DNA of 64,000 nt from Pseudomonadales bacterium (GTDB lineage Bacteria > Pseudomonadota > Gammaproteobacteria > Pseudomonadales > Ketobacteraceae), in contig PAPM01000023.1 of the NCBI GenBank assembly GCA_002708905.1, forward strand, positions 186,001-250,000, given 5' to 3'. The notes under the pieces were generated by a model. That model worked only from the letters and a program-made list of their open reading frames with translations. It had not been told where the DNA came from and did not search any database. Made by a program: the position numbers and the translations under genes. Positions 1 through 11,911 of this stretch are shown piece by piece. How positions within the stretch are numbered: position 1 is the stretch's first letter; each line of letters begins with the position of its first letter.

Positions 1-334
1 CTTCCTCGCCAATGGCCCGGGAGGGCAGCTCCCGCTCACCAGTGGCCCGCAGCTTGTGGCAGATCTTGGTGACGGCCGCTTCCACCTGCTCCACCGCCAC
101 CGGGCGCTTCTCCAGTGCCCGCTGGATGCCGCTCCTGAGTTTATGCTCGTCAAACGGCTCCCGGGTGCCATCGGATTTCACCACTTTCGGCATCAGCAAC
201 TCAGCGCTTTCATAGGTGGTGAAGCGCTCATTACAGGCCAGGCATTCCCGGCGACGACGCACCTGATTGCCTTCGGCGACGAGGCGGGAATCAATAACCT
301 TGGTGTCATCGGCGTTACAGAATGGGCAATGCAT
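1..334 (-). CDS. nrdR: NrdR transcriptional repressor (3' end beyond window)
   Basis: This is the N-terminal 111 codons of the zinc-ribbon/ATP-cone repressor NrdR, which senses (d)ATP and represses ribonucleotide reductase genes. The protein begins [17 protein letters not shown] and shows the two zinc-binding pairs, C3-x2-C6 and C31-x2-C34, with the basic RRRRE stretch just before the second pair. The ATP-cone follows from about residue 48 ([18 protein letters not shown]) and runs off the left edge. The ATG at 334 is fixed by the first zinc pair starting at residue 3, as in the family. It lies 68 bases downstream of the Lrp-type gene on the same strand. Family identity is clear; only the C-terminal part is missing because of the window edge. 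Confidence 0.95.
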   Translation of the reverse strand, partial: MHCPFCNADDTKVIDSRLVAEGNQVRRRRECLACNERFTTYESAELLMPKVVKSDGTREPFDEHKLRSGIQRALEKRPVAVEQVEAAVTKICHKLRATGERELPSRAIGEE

Positions 335-402
335 GGTTGGTTCCTGTTTCCTATGACCCTTTGCGAGCCAGTAAAGTGGGCGAATCATACCGCAAAATAG
401 AC

Positions 403-858
403 CTATATGGGTATGGAGGTTTTATCCACTACCTTGCGCATGACAAAACTGGAATGTACGCCGGAAACCCCTTCTATTCGGGTCAGCTTACCCAGTAGAA
501 AGGCCTGAAAATGATCCATATCCCGTACCACCACCTTGAGAATGTAATCCGCACTTTGCCCGGTGATCAGGTAACAGGACTGGACCTCGGGGAATCCGGA
601 CACTTCTTCCTCAAAGCGGGCGAAACGTTCCGGTGTGTGCTTGTCCATGGAGATCTGGATTAAAGCCGTCATTTTCAGCCCCAGCTTGTCCGGATTAAGC
701 AACGCCACATAGCGGTCGACGACCCCATCCGCCTCCAGCTGACGTACCCGGCGCAGGCAGGGGCTGGGGGACAGGCCGATGCGCTCCGCCAGATCCTGGT
801 TGCTGATGCGGCCGTCTGCCTGAATTTCTTCCAAAATGCGCTGATCGTACTTGTCCAT
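403..858 (-). CDS. Lrp/AsnC family transcriptional regulator
   Basis: A 151-residue protein of the normal length for the feast/famine family. Residues 1-60 form the winged HTH ([19 protein letters not shown] at about 20-38), and residues 65-145 form the RAM effector-binding domain with the usual alternating beta/alpha pattern ([16 protein letters not shown]). Such proteins are DNA-binding octamers or dimers whose activity is tuned by amino acids. It is transcribed divergently from leuA, with about 300 bases between them. That position suggests control of leuA and/or itself, but this is inference; no operator was identified. It could equally be a global Lrp or a local paralogue; the sequence alone does not tell. 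Confidence 0.9.
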   Translation of the reverse strand: MDKYDQRILEEIQADGRISNQDLAERIGLSPSPCLRRVRQLEADGVVDRYVALLNPDKLGLKMTALIQISMDKHTPERFARFEEEVSGFPEVQSCYLITGQSADYILKVVVRDMDHFQAFLLGKLTRIEGVSGVHSSFVMRKVVDKTSIPI

Positions 859-1165
859 TGCTTAATCCGAGCCTTGAAAACAATATTATCTTGTTATTCT
901 ATCACTTATTAGAATTTTATTTCCAAAAAGAGGCAAATTAGCGCCATTTTCGCAATCAAATTTCCCGGCGCATGCCATAGACTGTGTTGCATCAGGTCGC
1001 CGCCTGTATTCGCTGCCCTAGAGAGGCTCACAAGGACTCTTAGCAGGCAAGCGCATCCCCTGCTTACCCGGCAGGCTGTTGGCAAGGCAATTCACGCCAA
1101 GCCCGGGCCAGACCTCCTTAATCAACACCATCAACATCCCACGCAATTCTGCAATGGAGCCCCCC
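859..1165. other. Divergent intergenic region Lrp-type gene / leuA
   Basis: About 300 bases hold no convincing gene. The half next to the Lrp-type gene (870-950) is AT-rich and is the likely place for its promoter and any Lrp-type sites. The half next to leuA is GC-richer. I looked for a leucine-rich leader peptide, a T-box or an attenuator ahead of leuA and saw none. No hexamer pair was good enough to call as a promoter. Confidence 0.5.
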
Positions 1166-2830
1166 ATGTCCTTCGACCACCGCAAATACATCCCCTATTT
1201 GCCCATTCAGTTGACCGACCGCACCTGGCCGAACCAGGTCATCAGCCAATCCCCTGCCTGGTGCAGTGTGGATCTGCGGGACGGTAACCAGGCTCTGATC
1301 GAGCCGATGACGGTGGAAGAGAAAAAGCGCCTGTTTGCCCTGTTGGTGAAGGTTGGCTTCAAGCAGATTGAAGTGGGCTTCCCAGCCGCATCGCAACCGG
1401 ACTTTGATTTCGTGCGCGCGATTATTGAAGAAGGCATGGTGCCCGATGACGTGGCCATTCAGGTGCTGACTCAATCCCGCCCTGAGTTGATCCAGCGTTC
1501 TTTCGAAGCGTTAAAAGGCGCCAAAAAAGCCATCGTGCATTTATACAACTCCACTTCTCCGGTCCAGCGGGAGCAGGTGTTCGGGTTGGACAAGTCAGGC
1601 ATCGTGAACATCGCGGTAGAGGGTGCCAAACTGGTGAAAGCCGAAGCGGAAAACCACCCTGGCACTCAATGGCAATTCCAGTATTCACCGGAAAGCTACA
1701 GCGGTACTGAGCCGGAATTCGCGGTGGAAGTCTGTAATGCGGTGATTGATGTGTGGCAACCGAGCGCCGACAACAAGGTCATCATCAATTTGCCGGCCAC
1801 GGTGGAAATGACCACCCCCAATGTCTATGCCGACCAGATTGAACATTTCTGTCGCCATGTGAACCAGCGTGAGCACATCATCGTGTCCCTGCACACCCAC
1901 AACGATCGCGGTTGTGGCGTGGCGGCAGCGGAGCTGGGTGTGATGGCCGGTGCAGACCGGGTAGAAGGCACGTTGTTGGGCAACGGGGAGCGTACCGGCA
2001 ACATGGACATCGTCACCATGGCGATGAATTTATACAGCCGGGGCGTGGATCCGGAATTGGATTTGTCCGGTATGGATGAAATCATCTCTGTGGTGCAGGA
2101 CGTCACCAAGATCCAACTGCATCCCCGTCACCCCTACGCCGGTGATCTGGTGTATACGGCGTTCTCCGGCAGCCATCAGGATGCCATCCGCAAGTGCCTG
2201 TCCAAGCGCCGGGAAAACGATCCCTGGGATGTGGCGTACCTGCCCATCGATCCTGCTGATCTGGGCCGCAGCTATGAAGCCGTGGTACGCATCAACAGCC
2301 AGTCCGGCAAGGGCGGCGTGGCCTTTGTATTGGAAAAAGATCACGGCATTGTGCTGCCCCGCTGGATGCAGATTGCTTTAAGCAGAGTCGTACAAGGGGA
2401 TGCTGAACAGTCCTCCGGGGAAATTTCATCCCAGCGGATCTGGGAGTTGTTCCAGCAGCATTTTATGGTGCAAAACCCCATGGCGGTGAAATCCTATCGA
2501 CTGGAGCATATTGAGAACGAGCAGATCAATGTTGTGGTGGAATACAAAGGCGAGATGATCAGCATTGATGCCATTGGCAACGGTGCCATCTCCGCTTTCT
2601 GCAACGGCCTGAACCAGCATTTTGGTTTGAATCTGGATGTGCTGGATTACGAGGAGCACAGCCTGCAGCACTCCAGTGAGAGTCAGGCCGCCGCCGTGGT
2701 GCAAGTCAATTGTCTGGGCAGTCGTCATCAGGGGGCGGCCATTCATGAAGACACGCTGCTGGCGTCCATGAATGCCATCGTCGCAGCCGTCAATAGCGCC
2801 ATGGTGCAGCAATCGGTTCAGGTGGCCTGA
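1166..2830 (+). CDS. leuA: 2-isopropylmalate synthase
   Basis: LeuA condenses acetyl-CoA with 2-oxoisovalerate, the first committed step of leucine synthesis, in the cytoplasm. The catalytic TIM barrel shows the signature WCSVDLRDGNQALIEPM near the N-terminus and the metal-binding SLHTHNDRGCG and GTLLGNGERTGN motifs. The last 130 residues form the regulatory LeuA dimer domain that binds leucine. The 554-residue length fits the Pseudomonas-type (LeuA type 2) enzyme rather than the roughly 520-residue E. coli type. I chose the ATG at 1166 because GGAG sits six bases ahead of it; the frame is open to 1079, which would add 29 non-conserved residues. It stands alone, away from leuBCD, as is usual in pseudomonads. 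Confidence 0.95.
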   Translation: MSFDHRKYIPYLPIQLTDRTWPNQVISQSPAWCSVDLRDGNQALIEPMTVEEKKRLFALLVKVGFKQIEVGFPAASQPDFDFVRAIIEEGMVPDDVAIQVLTQSRPELIQRSFEALKGAKKAIVHLYNSTSPVQREQVFGLDKSGIVNIAVEGAKLVKAEAENHPGTQWQFQYSPESYSGTEPEFAVEVCNAVIDVWQPSADNKVIINLPATVEMTTPNVYADQIEHFCRHVNQREHIIVSLHTHNDRGCGVAAAELGVMAGADRVEGTLLGNGERTGNMDIVTMAMNLYSRGVDPELDLSGMDEIISVVQDVTKIQLHPRHPYAGDLVYTAFSGSHQDAIRKCLSKRRENDPWDVAYLPIDPADLGRSYEAVVRINSQSGKGGVAFVLEKDHGIVLPRWMQIALSRVVQGDAEQSSGEISSQRIWELFQQHFMVQNPMAVKSYRLEHIENEQINVVVEYKGEMISIDAIGNGAISAFCNGLNQHFGLNLDVLDYEEHSLQHSSESQAAAVVQVNCLGSRHQGAAIHEDTLLASMNAIVAAVNSAMVQQSVQVA

Positions 2831-2915
2831 AACGCCAGGTCAAGAGCCAACTCAACTGGCGCACGCCCAGCGGAACATCTGCAATGGGATGCTATGCTTA
2901 GAACATAGTTGACCA

Positions 2916-4145
2916 ATGTATTCCAGCTATGGGGGCCGCCAGACATTGGCTGAAGATAATGCGCTTTCCATCCAGGATCTGCTGAACCGCGGTTTCAACC
3001 GCCTTTTGTTCCCGGAACCCCTGGAATCGGATTTCCGAACCCTGCAACAGAGCCAGGCGATCAGCACTCTGCGCAAGAACTTCCCTTGGGTCTTTGGGAT
3101 TTACTTCCTGCTGGGCATCGGTATTTGGTTATTGATCCCCACCGGGTCACTGGGCATCTGGCCATTGATACACAGCCTCATCGGCACCTTTGTGCTCATT
3201 GGCGGCGCCTGCAGTTATATCCCTCAACTGGATCGCTGGTATCAACAATATGCAACCTTTGCGGCCTGCGGTGGGCTAAGCCTGTCTATCGTCGGTCCCC
3301 TCTACTATTCCGACGCTGCTATGACCCAGATAACTCAAATCGGCAGTTTGTATGTGGTCATCATCGTCTACACCGTGCTGGGTTTGCGATTTGTTTCCGC
3401 CTGTGTTGCGGGTTGGCTCTCGGGCGTGCTGGCACTGACCTACATTGCCGCGACCAACGTTAAACTGGATTGGCTGGTGTTCCATGAGACGTTCACGGCC
3501 GCCAACATCGTCGGCATGATGATGGCCTATCTGGGCGAACACAGAAATCGCACTGTTTTCCTGCAGTCCCGCCTACTTGAACTGGAAAAGGAAAAAAGCG
3601 AAGAGCTGGCCAAGGCCATGGAAAAGATGTCTCGGGAGGACGGACTCACGGGGCTGGCGAACCGTCGCTACTTCGATGCCGTGTACGACCGGGAATGGCG
3701 TCGGGCTCAACGCTATGGTCACTGCATGTCAGTGATGTTTATTGATATCGATTATTTCAAAAAATACAACGACCACTATGGTCACCAGCAAGGTGATGAG
3801 TGCATCAAAGCCATAGCGACCATCATCAGTGCCCAGGCGCAGCGGGCGGGGGACCTGGCGGCTCGTTATGGTGGTGAGGAATTTGTGGTGATTTACCCAC
3901 AAACCAACGCCGATGACCTTAAGCTCATCGGCAATCGCACGTTAACCGCTATTCGAGATGCGCAACTGCCCAATGCAGAATCAAAGATCAAGGATACCGT
4001 TACTGCCAGCATCGGTCTGGCCTGTTGCATCCCCAGTCAAAGCCTCAACAAGGAGGCTCTGCTGAAGCTGGCCGATGAAAACCTCTATCGGGCCAAAGAA
4101 AATGGCCGCGACAGAGTGGTGTTTTCAGCTTTGCCCATGGAGTGA
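2916..4145 (+). CDS. Membrane-bound diguanylate cyclase (GGDEF)
   Basis: A 409-residue protein predicted to make cyclic di-GMP from two GTP. Residues 1-50 are cytoplasmic. Several hydrophobic helices follow (about 55-215) and form a membrane sensor of unassigned MASE type. After a short coiled-coil stretch (ELEKEKSEELAKAMEKM) comes a complete GGDEF domain from about residue 238 (DGLTGLANRRYFD). The active-site motif is GGEEF at 319-323. An intact inhibitory RxxD site (R310-D313) lies exactly five residues ahead, so product inhibition is expected. No strong Shine-Dalgarno precedes the ATG at 2916, but no later Met gives a sensible N-terminus. It is convergent with the next gene. The signal it senses is unknown. 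Confidence 0.88.
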   Translation: MYSSYGGRQTLAEDNALSIQDLLNRGFNRLLFPEPLESDFRTLQQSQAISTLRKNFPWVFGIYFLLGIGIWLLIPTGSLGIWPLIHSLIGTFVLIGGACSYIPQLDRWYQQYATFAACGGLSLSIVGPLYYSDAAMTQITQIGSLYVVIIVYTVLGLRFVSACVAGWLSGVLALTYIAATNVKLDWLVFHETFTAANIVGMMMAYLGEHRNRTVFLQSRLLELEKEKSEELAKAMEKMSREDGLTGLANRRYFDAVYDREWRRAQRYGHCMSVMFIDIDYFKKYNDHYGHQQGDECIKAIATIISAQAQRAGDLAARYGGEEFVVIYPQTNADDLKLIGNRTLTAIRDAQLPNAESKIKDTVTASIGLACCIPSQSLNKEALLKLADENLYRAKENGRDRVVFSALPME

Positions 4146-4161
4146 AAGCGCGGATTACCCG

Positions 4162-4992
4162 TTAAGGATAAGTGCTGCCGGGAAACACCTGCATCAGATA
4201 ATCCCGCAACGGCATCATCGGAGTCATACTGGAATAGCCGGATTTATCCACGAACTTAACGGCAATATGGTATTCCATCTCGGTCGGGCTGATGGGGAAG
4301 GAATCAATCTGTAACGCCACGGCGTCAAACTGATCCGCATCCATGGGACCGAATGGTACCGGAAGCGCGAATGCCCCAGTGCCATGCCCCATCCAATCAG
4401 CTTCGACTTTAAAACCATAACTGCCGTAAACCGGGGTAAACACATCCGTGGGATTGCGGTACAACTTCAACTGCAGGTTTTTACCATCCACTGTCAGCGT
4501 GGTTTCATCGGCCAATGGATTAGGTGTAATGTCGATCAGGTTGCCATTCGCCTGAAAGGTTTCCATACCAAAACTTTGGGCAGGCTGGTCCAGATTACTA
4601 CTCTGCTCCACAACGAAAAGTCGAACCTCCAGATTGGAGTGACTACTGATGGGCTCCATGGCGTGGACCTCCACCAAAATCTGCTTATACACCCAGACAT
4701 CCTCTACAATAGCACGATAGAAATTGCCATCCCGGGAAAAGTTCGTTGCCACCAGATCCGTGGCGTATTTGAAATCCAGTGTCAGCTGCTCGAGCTCCGC
4801 TTCAGGATAAAAATCCTTTTTCACGGCCTGCACTGAAATTTTATTGAGTTCGTTGAGATTCAGATTCGGATAGAGCGGCTGGTAATAATGCCCAGGCATA
4901 GGAATTTCATACTGATACGTGGTGTCTGCATGAATCAATTGGGTAGACAACGCCATTGACGCACCGATCAGTGCGCAGCTGATTTTCTTCAT
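4162..4992 (-). CDS. Secreted protein of unknown function
   Basis: I do not recognise this 276-residue protein. It opens with a clear Sec signal peptide (MKKISCALIGASMALSTQLIHA, cleavage likely after HA at 22), so it is periplasmic or outer-membrane associated. The mature part is rich in beta-strand-like segments, has no cysteine pairs and no transmembrane helix. The ATG at 4992 was chosen because AAGGAAG lies just upstream and it starts the signal peptide; the frame is open further to 5076 but that would put 28 residues ahead of the signal. It ends tail-to-tail with the diguanylate cyclase 16 bases away. No functional link to either neighbour is visible. Confidence 0.75.
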   Translation of the reverse strand: MKKISCALIGASMALSTQLIHADTTYQYEIPMPGHYYQPLYPNLNLNELNKISVQAVKKDFYPEAELEQLTLDFKYATDLVATNFSRDGNFYRAIVEDVWVYKQILVEVHAMEPISSHSNLEVRLFVVEQSSNLDQPAQSFGMETFQANGNLIDITPNPLADETTLTVDGKNLQLKLYRNPTDVFTPVYGSYGFKVEADWMGHGTGAFALPVPFGPMDADQFDAVALQIDSFPISPTEMEYHIAVKFVDKSGYSSMTPMMPLRDYLMQVFPGSTYP

Positions 4993-5206
4993 CTTTGCTT
5001 CCTTGTGTTGAGTGAAAACATCCCTAAGTGTGCAGCGGGATTGATAAACAACGGTGACAGCCACTGGCTTGGGCACCGCATTAAAAAGTCGGTCTTCTCA
5101 GTGTATGAAAGTTGGAACCACTTTGCAGATTGAAGAGGCATTTTCTTTAGACTGTGCACGCACCCAACGTAATCAATGTCACAGTCTGAAAATTATTTGG
5201 ACCCAA

Positions 5207-5236
5207 ATAAAAAACGGCACCGAAGTGCCGCTTTTT
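5207..5236 (-). terminator. Rho-independent terminator of glyA
   Basis: On the minus strand a 6-bp GC stem (CGGCAC / GTGCCG) closed by a stable TTCG tetraloop is followed by TTTTTT. It sits about 30 bases past the glyA stop. The plus-strand reading also ends in a T-rich run, so it may act in both directions. Confidence 0.9.
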
Positions 5237-5262
5237 CTTTTCTGTCATAGCTAATTTAGTGA

Positions 5263-6519
5263 TTACTTTCCGTAAACCGGATACTTGGCGCATACCGCTT
5301 TCACTTTCTCGCGCACCTGGGCAATCAACTCTTCATTGTTCAGATCTTCCAGGATATCGCACATCCAGCCCGCCAGTTCTTTCACTTCCGCTTCACCGAA
5401 ACCACGACGGGTCACCGCCGGGGTACCGATACGCAGACCACTGGTCACGAAGGGAGAGCGTGGGTCGTTAGGCACCGCATTTTTATTCACGGTGATAAAG
5501 GCTTTACCCAACGCGGCATCCGCATCTTTACCGGTGATGTCCTGCTTGATCAGGGACAGCAGGAACAAATGGTTGTCGGTACCACCGGACACCACGTCAT
5601 AACCACGCTCAATGAACACATTGGCCATGGCCTGGGCGTTCACCACCACCTGCTTTTGATAAGCCTTGAACTCATCGCTCATGGCTTCCTTGAAACACAC
5701 CGCTTTGGCGGCGATCACGTGCATCAGCGGGCCACCCTGACCACCGGGGAAGACGGCGGAGTTCAGTTTCTTTTCCAGCTCTTCGTTCTTCTTCGCCAGA
5801 ATGATGCCGCCACGGGGGCCACCGAGCGTCTTGTGCGTGGTGGAGGTGGTCACATCAGCGATCTGCACCGGGTTGGGGTAAACACCCGCGGCTACCAGAC
5901 CCGCCACGTGGGCCATGTCCACCATCAGGTAGGCACCCACTTCGTCGGCGATGTCACGGAATTTCTGCCAGTCCATGGTACGAGAGTAGGCCGAGAACCC
6001 GGCCAGGATCATCTTGGGCTTGTGCTCGCGGGCCAGCTCAGCCACCTGGTCGTAATCCACTTCACCGGTTTCGTGGTTCAGACCGTATTGAACCGCGTTG
6101 TACATCTTGCCGGAAAAATTCACCTTGGCACCGTGGGTCAGGTGACCACCTTCTGCCAGACTCATCCCCAGAACGGTATCACCGGGGTTCAGCAGCGCCA
6201 TGTAGACCGCTGCATTGGCCTGGGAACCGGAGTGTGGCTGTACGTTGGCGTAATCAGCGCCGAACAATTCCTTCACCCGATTGATAGCCAGTTCTTCGGC
6301 AATATCCACATACTCACAGCCGCCGTAATAACGCTTGTGAGGATAGCCTTCAGCATATTTATTAGTGAGCACGGAGCCCTGGGCCTGCATTACGCGGGGA
6401 CTGGTGTAGTTTTCGGAGGCGATCAACTCGATGTGTTCTTCCTGGCGCTGTTTTTCAGCTTCCATGGCTTCCCACAATTCGGGGTCAAAATCGGCAATAT
6501 TCATATTGGCTGAAAACAT
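5263..6519 (-). CDS. glyA: Serine hydroxymethyltransferase
   Basis: GlyA interconverts serine plus tetrahydrofolate and glycine plus 5,10-methylene-tetrahydrofolate, the main source of one-carbon units. The 418-residue length is typical. The PLP-binding lysine lies in the signature [15 protein letters not shown] near residue 230. Other family blocks are visible: [15 protein letters not shown] near the N-terminus, [13 protein letters not shown], and the C-terminal [16 protein letters not shown]. The start is set by the conserved N-terminus and the ATG at 6519. It has its own terminator at 5207-5236 and 190 bases of upstream intergenic sequence, so it is probably monocistronic. Confidence 0.97.
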   Translation of the reverse strand: MFSANMNIADFDPELWEAMEAEKQRQEEHIELIASENYTSPRVMQAQGSVLTNKYAEGYPHKRYYGGCEYVDIAEELAINRVKELFGADYANVQPHSGSQANAAVYMALLNPGDTVLGMSLAEGGHLTHGAKVNFSGKMYNAVQYGLNHETGEVDYDQVAELAREHKPKMILAGFSAYSRTMDWQKFRDIADEVGAYLMVDMAHVAGLVAAGVYPNPVQIADVTTSTTHKTLGGPRGGIILAKKNEELEKKLNSAVFPGGQGGPLMHVIAAKAVCFKEAMSDEFKAYQKQVVVNAQAMANVFIERGYDVVSGGTDNHLFLLSLIKQDITGKDADAALGKAFITVNKNAVPNDPRSPFVTSGLRIGTPAVTRRGFGEAEVKELAGWMCDILEDLNNEELIAQVREKVKAVCAKYPVYGK

Positions 6520-6710
6520 GGTCTCTCCCGCTTATCACTGGCTAACTGGATACAATAACTAACTAAATTCGGCTTGGTGCCTGGTGCCGCTGGGCTAAAG
6601 AGCCCGGGACTGGCTTAAATGAGGGCGGTATTGTACATAAAACCCTGCCCAACGGCACATGAAAGTCCTGCGCCCCACCATCAATTTTCTTCATAAAAAA
6701 ACTAACTTGA

Positions 6711-9700
6711 TTAGGACTGCTTAGGCAAATGTTTTACATGCAAATCCAGCTGCGGGAAGGCAATCTCGATACCCAGCTCCTTGAAGCGCTTATCGATCGC
6801 CGTGTGCAGTTCGTGAATCAGGATCAATCGCTTGGAGAAACTGGCCACAAACGCACGCAATTCAAAATCCAGAGAACTGGCGCCAAAGCCCAGGAAAAAA
6901 GCAGACGGCGCCGGTTCTTTCAAAACAATCTGGTTCGCCTGGGCAATTTCCATCAGGGTTCTGCTCACCAGGTCCGTATCGCTGCCATAGGCGACCCCCA
7001 CCTTGATCACCACTCGCGTAGTGCTGTCACTGAGAGTCCAGTTGATAAACTGATTGGTAACGAAGGTTTTGTTGGGAATGATCAGCTCCTTCTGGTCCCA
7101 ATCGGTGATGGTGGTGGCCCGCATCCGGATCTGGCTGACGGTACCGCTCAAATCATTGATGGTCACAGTATCGCCGATGCGAATAGGCCGCTCGAACAGG
7201 ATGATCAGGCCGGAGATAAAATTGGCAAAGATCTCCTGCAAGCCGAACCCCAGACCAACACCCAGTGCCGCCACCAGCCAGCCCAGCTTACTCCACTCCA
7301 GGCCGATCATGCCGGAGACGATCATCACCCCGGCGATAATCACCAGGTAACGCGCCGTGGTGGTAATGGCAAACCGAATGCCGGAATCCACTTTCAGGCG
7401 CTGCAGGATCAAAACTTCAATTAGCCCCGGCAGGTTTTTAACACCGACATAACTGAGCGTTAAAGCCAAGGACACAGCAAACAGGGTTTCCAGCGTGACG
7501 GTATGGGATTCAACCCCCGCATCGGTGGTCACACTGTAGGTCCAGAGTTCAATCTCCTGGAAGATCTGTATGGCCTGGAAAAAATCCTGCCAGCTGAGGT
7601 AGCAGACCACCGCAAACACCGAGAACGCCAGCACCCGCAACAGGGCACGGTTTTGCTCGCTGATGGTGGCCACATCAAGGGAAGGCAACTCAATCTCCGG
7701 TACGGCCTCACCGGAAGCGCCGGCCTCCTCCTGCTGTTCCTTGGCCTTGCGTTGGGCATCCCGTTTTTCGATGGCGCGGGCATAGGCCAGTTTGCGTTCC
7801 AAAACCGCGAACCAGCGCATCAACACCTGTTCCAAAATGAAGATAAAGAAGCCGTACATCAAAGTCTGGTACATGAGCACCATGATCTCCATGGCACTGA
7901 AGCTGTAGCCCTGGACCGACAGCAGCACCAACGATGCCGGGATCAACACACACACCCAGAACAAGGCTCGATTCCAGCGCTGATACCAATGCTGGATTTT
8001 GCCGTCATCCTGTTGTGTCACTCCACTCTTGGGGCTGAACATACGGATGCAGTAGACAACGAATAACATGGCCACCAACAGGAACGCCGCCCGCCCCAGA
8101 ATGCCGGAGTGGAATTCATCACCTTCGCGCCACACCACAATAAAGATAAAAGCGCAGGGCAGCTGCAGATAGAGCAACGGGAGCCAGCGTTTCAAGGCCG
8201 TCAGTGCACTGGGACGCCAGCGGAAGTGCCCTTCCGCCAAGCCATTTGGCCGTGCCAGCAGGCGGATAAACTCAAACAGAAACAGCCAGCGGGCCATCAC
8301 CACCAAGGCCGCACCAATCCCCAAACCGAACAATGTTGCTTCGTTGCTGCGCAGCACGGGAAAGGCCAGCACCAACAGGACAAAGGGCAGCGGCAGCGCC
8401 AACAACACCGTACCGAGCAAGCTCTCCAAAGAGTAACGAAAACGATCCTTGGTGACGTTACCGATTTTATGAGTGCCATATTCCATCCGCTGGATTACCT
8501 TGCGGCGACCACCCACGTAGACAGCGGCAATAATCCCCAGCAAAACCAGGGGGAAGACCGGCTGGACCAACCATTGATACCAGATGACAAACGGCTCGGA
8601 CCAAGGCTGATCCATCACGAACCACTGGATGCTACCGGGCAACAGAGACAGCCACTGCCAATCCAATGGGGTTGCACTGCGGCGCCAGAACAGTTTTTTG
8701 TTCAGCAGTTCGTAGAACTGTCGTCTTTCTGCCAACTGGTCACCATGTAGCAATTCCAGATTGGTCAGGTTCACCACATAATCGGCATTCACCTGAACCA
8801 GTTTGGTGAGCAATGTGGCGCGGCTTTCACAGATGCGGTAAAGGTCCTGCTGTAGCTGATCGGATTGCAGGTCAGCCCCCTGCAACTGAGAGGCGATGAA
8901 TTGGCGCCGGGCCGTATCGGTACGCACCGCGTGGAGCTTTTCATCCAGTTTGAACTGCTCCAGACGGGCGCGGGAAATATCTTCATGCAGTGTGGTACTG
9001 GACTCCTGCTCACGGATTTTAGCCTGCAGCAACTGACGCTGCCGCAACAGGTAATCATCCACAAACTGGTAATACTCCGTCAGCTCCAACTGCTGTTTGG
9101 CCACCTCAAAGCGATAGCGAATATCCTGCAGTTCCTGCTTACCGGCCACCAGCTCATCGGCGGTGTTATTGAGATCCGCGGTTCGCGTTACCAGCAAATC
9201 CCTGAGCCGTTGGTTTTCTTTCAATTCAGCCGACAGCACCGCCGGCAGCTGCTGATACTCGCCCTGCAGAACCACGCTGACATCCTGCTGTTCCCCCGCG
9301 GTCTGCAGACGCTTTTCATCCCGTTCCTGACGCAACATCTCCAATGCCGACTTCAGCATCTCCATCCGCATAAACAACAGGTCTCGGTTTACCGTGTACA
9401 GGTCCAACAGCTTTTGATATCCCTCCAGGCGATTCTGCGCCAGATCCTTGCGCAGGTTGGCATTGGTCAACTGCTGCTTGAGCACGCTCAGCTGCAGCGC
9501 TTTCACGGACTCATTCTTGACGCTGTTCTGCTGCTCCCGGATTTTCTGTTCCAGATCCTGTGACTGTTTCTGGGCCGTTTTCACCTCTTCCCGGGCCGCA
9601 CTGGGCAGGGCCTGCTGCTCTCCGATTTGCCCCAAAACATAGGAAAGACTTTCCTGTAATGCTTTGGCCTGGGCTTCCAGCAGCGAAATCGCGGTATCCA

Positions 9701-10040
9701 GCCCATTCTGGGCCTTGGGTGGTTCCGTCTTGTCGGAGCGCTGTTCCAGCCGCTTGATTTCCTGGCGCAACTGATCGGCCAATTCCGGTGCTGCCTGGAT
9801 GTTGTTTTTGACCGACTGGATTTCCCGTTGCAGGGAACTGGTAATGGCCTGCTGTTCCGACATCTCCTTCTTCAGCAAATCCATCTCTTTGCTGGCGGCT
9901 TCCACCTGGGAAGTGTCCTCCGCCGGGGCCGCCAACCCCACCCCCAATTGCGCCAGACAAGGTAGCGTCCACAGCCACACCAACATTCCCACCACCACAC
10001 TGAAGCCAATGCCTTTACCCTGTCTCACAAAGTCTCCCAT
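6711..10040 (-). CDS. MscK/MscM-type large mechanosensitive channel
   Basis: A 1109-residue inner-membrane channel of the large MscS family, close in size to E. coli MscK (1120) and MscM/YjeP (1107). A signal-like segment (residues 12-31) leads into a long periplasmic coiled-coil region rich in Gln/Leu/Glu (about 40-470). A multi-helix membrane part follows (about 490-850). The C-terminal MscS core contains the pore helix and the signature GLGFGLQEIFANFISGLIIL followed by FERPIRIGDTVTI. It should gate under hypo-osmotic membrane tension. The best match by eye is to MscM in the MscS core, but MscK and MscM cannot be separated safely here. It is divergent from ettA. Confidence 0.92.
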   Translation of the reverse strand: MGDFVRQGKGIGFSVVVGMLVWLWTLPCLAQLGVGLAAPAEDTSQVEAASKEMDLLKKEMSEQQAITSSLQREIQSVKNNIQAAPELADQLRQEIKRLEQRSDKTEPPKAQNGLDTAISLLEAQAKALQESLSYVLGQIGEQQALPSAAREEVKTAQKQSQDLEQKIREQQNSVKNESVKALQLSVLKQQLTNANLRKDLAQNRLEGYQKLLDLYTVNRDLLFMRMEMLKSALEMLRQERDEKRLQTAGEQQDVSVVLQGEYQQLPAVLSAELKENQRLRDLLVTRTADLNNTADELVAGKQELQDIRYRFEVAKQQLELTEYYQFVDDYLLRQRQLLQAKIREQESSTTLHEDISRARLEQFKLDEKLHAVRTDTARRQFIASQLQGADLQSDQLQQDLYRICESRATLLTKLVQVNADYVVNLTNLELLHGDQLAERRQFYELLNKKLFWRRSATPLDWQWLSLLPGSIQWFVMDQPWSEPFVIWYQWLVQPVFPLVLLGIIAAVYVGGRRKVIQRMEYGTHKIGNVTKDRFRYSLESLLGTVLLALPLPFVLLVLAFPVLRSNEATLFGLGIGAALVVMARWLFLFEFIRLLARPNGLAEGHFRWRPSALTALKRWLPLLYLQLPCAFIFIVVWREGDEFHSGILGRAAFLLVAMLFVVYCIRMFSPKSGVTQQDDGKIQHWYQRWNRALFWVCVLIPASLVLLSVQGYSFSAMEIMVLMYQTLMYGFFIFILEQVLMRWFAVLERKLAYARAIEKRDAQRKAKEQQEEAGASGEAVPEIELPSLDVATISEQNRALLRVLAFSVFAVVCYLSWQDFFQAIQIFQEIELWTYSVTTDAGVESHTVTLETLFAVSLALTLSYVGVKNLPGLIEVLILQRLKVDSGIRFAITTTARYLVIIAGVMIVSGMIGLEWSKLGWLVAALGVGLGFGLQEIFANFISGLIILFERPIRIGDTVTINDLSGTVSQIRMRATTITDWDQKELIIPNKTFVTNQFINWTLSDSTTRVVIKVGVAYGSDTDLVSRTLMEIAQANQIVLKEPAPSAFFLGFGASSLDFELRAFVASFSKRLILIHELHTAIDKRFKELGIEIAFPQLDLHVKHLPKQS

Positions 10041-10176
10041 CTTTACTGTTCCAACGCCTCATTTGAGGGCATTCAATCAGGCTGATCATCCCTAACAGCG
10101 CCGTTTGCATCCAACTCTCAATTGGGGTAGCGTACGCCACAATTCCCACCGACAATTGACTAGTTACTTTCCTGTT

Positions 10177-11847
<1,671 letters not shown>

Positions 11848-11870
11848 GCACTCAACTGTATACACCTGAA

Positions 11871-11898
11871 AAAACTGCCGGTTATACCGGCAGTTTTT
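11871..11898. terminator. Bidirectional terminator between ettA and the acidic small gene
   Basis: A near-perfect 12-bp stem (AAAACTGCCGGT / ACCGGCAGTTTT) with a TAT loop is flanked by A and T runs on both sides. It lies between two convergent genes and can serve both. Confidence 0.9.
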
Positions 11899-11911
11899 CT
11901 ATCCAACGAAA

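Noticed and set aside
859-1165. Leucine leader peptide, T-box or attenuator ahead of leuA
   Set aside because: No Leu-rich short frame and no terminator/antiterminator pair could be found.
5569-6513. Plus-strand open frame of 314 codons
   Set aside because: Antisense to glyA, His/Val-rich shadow composition, no motif.
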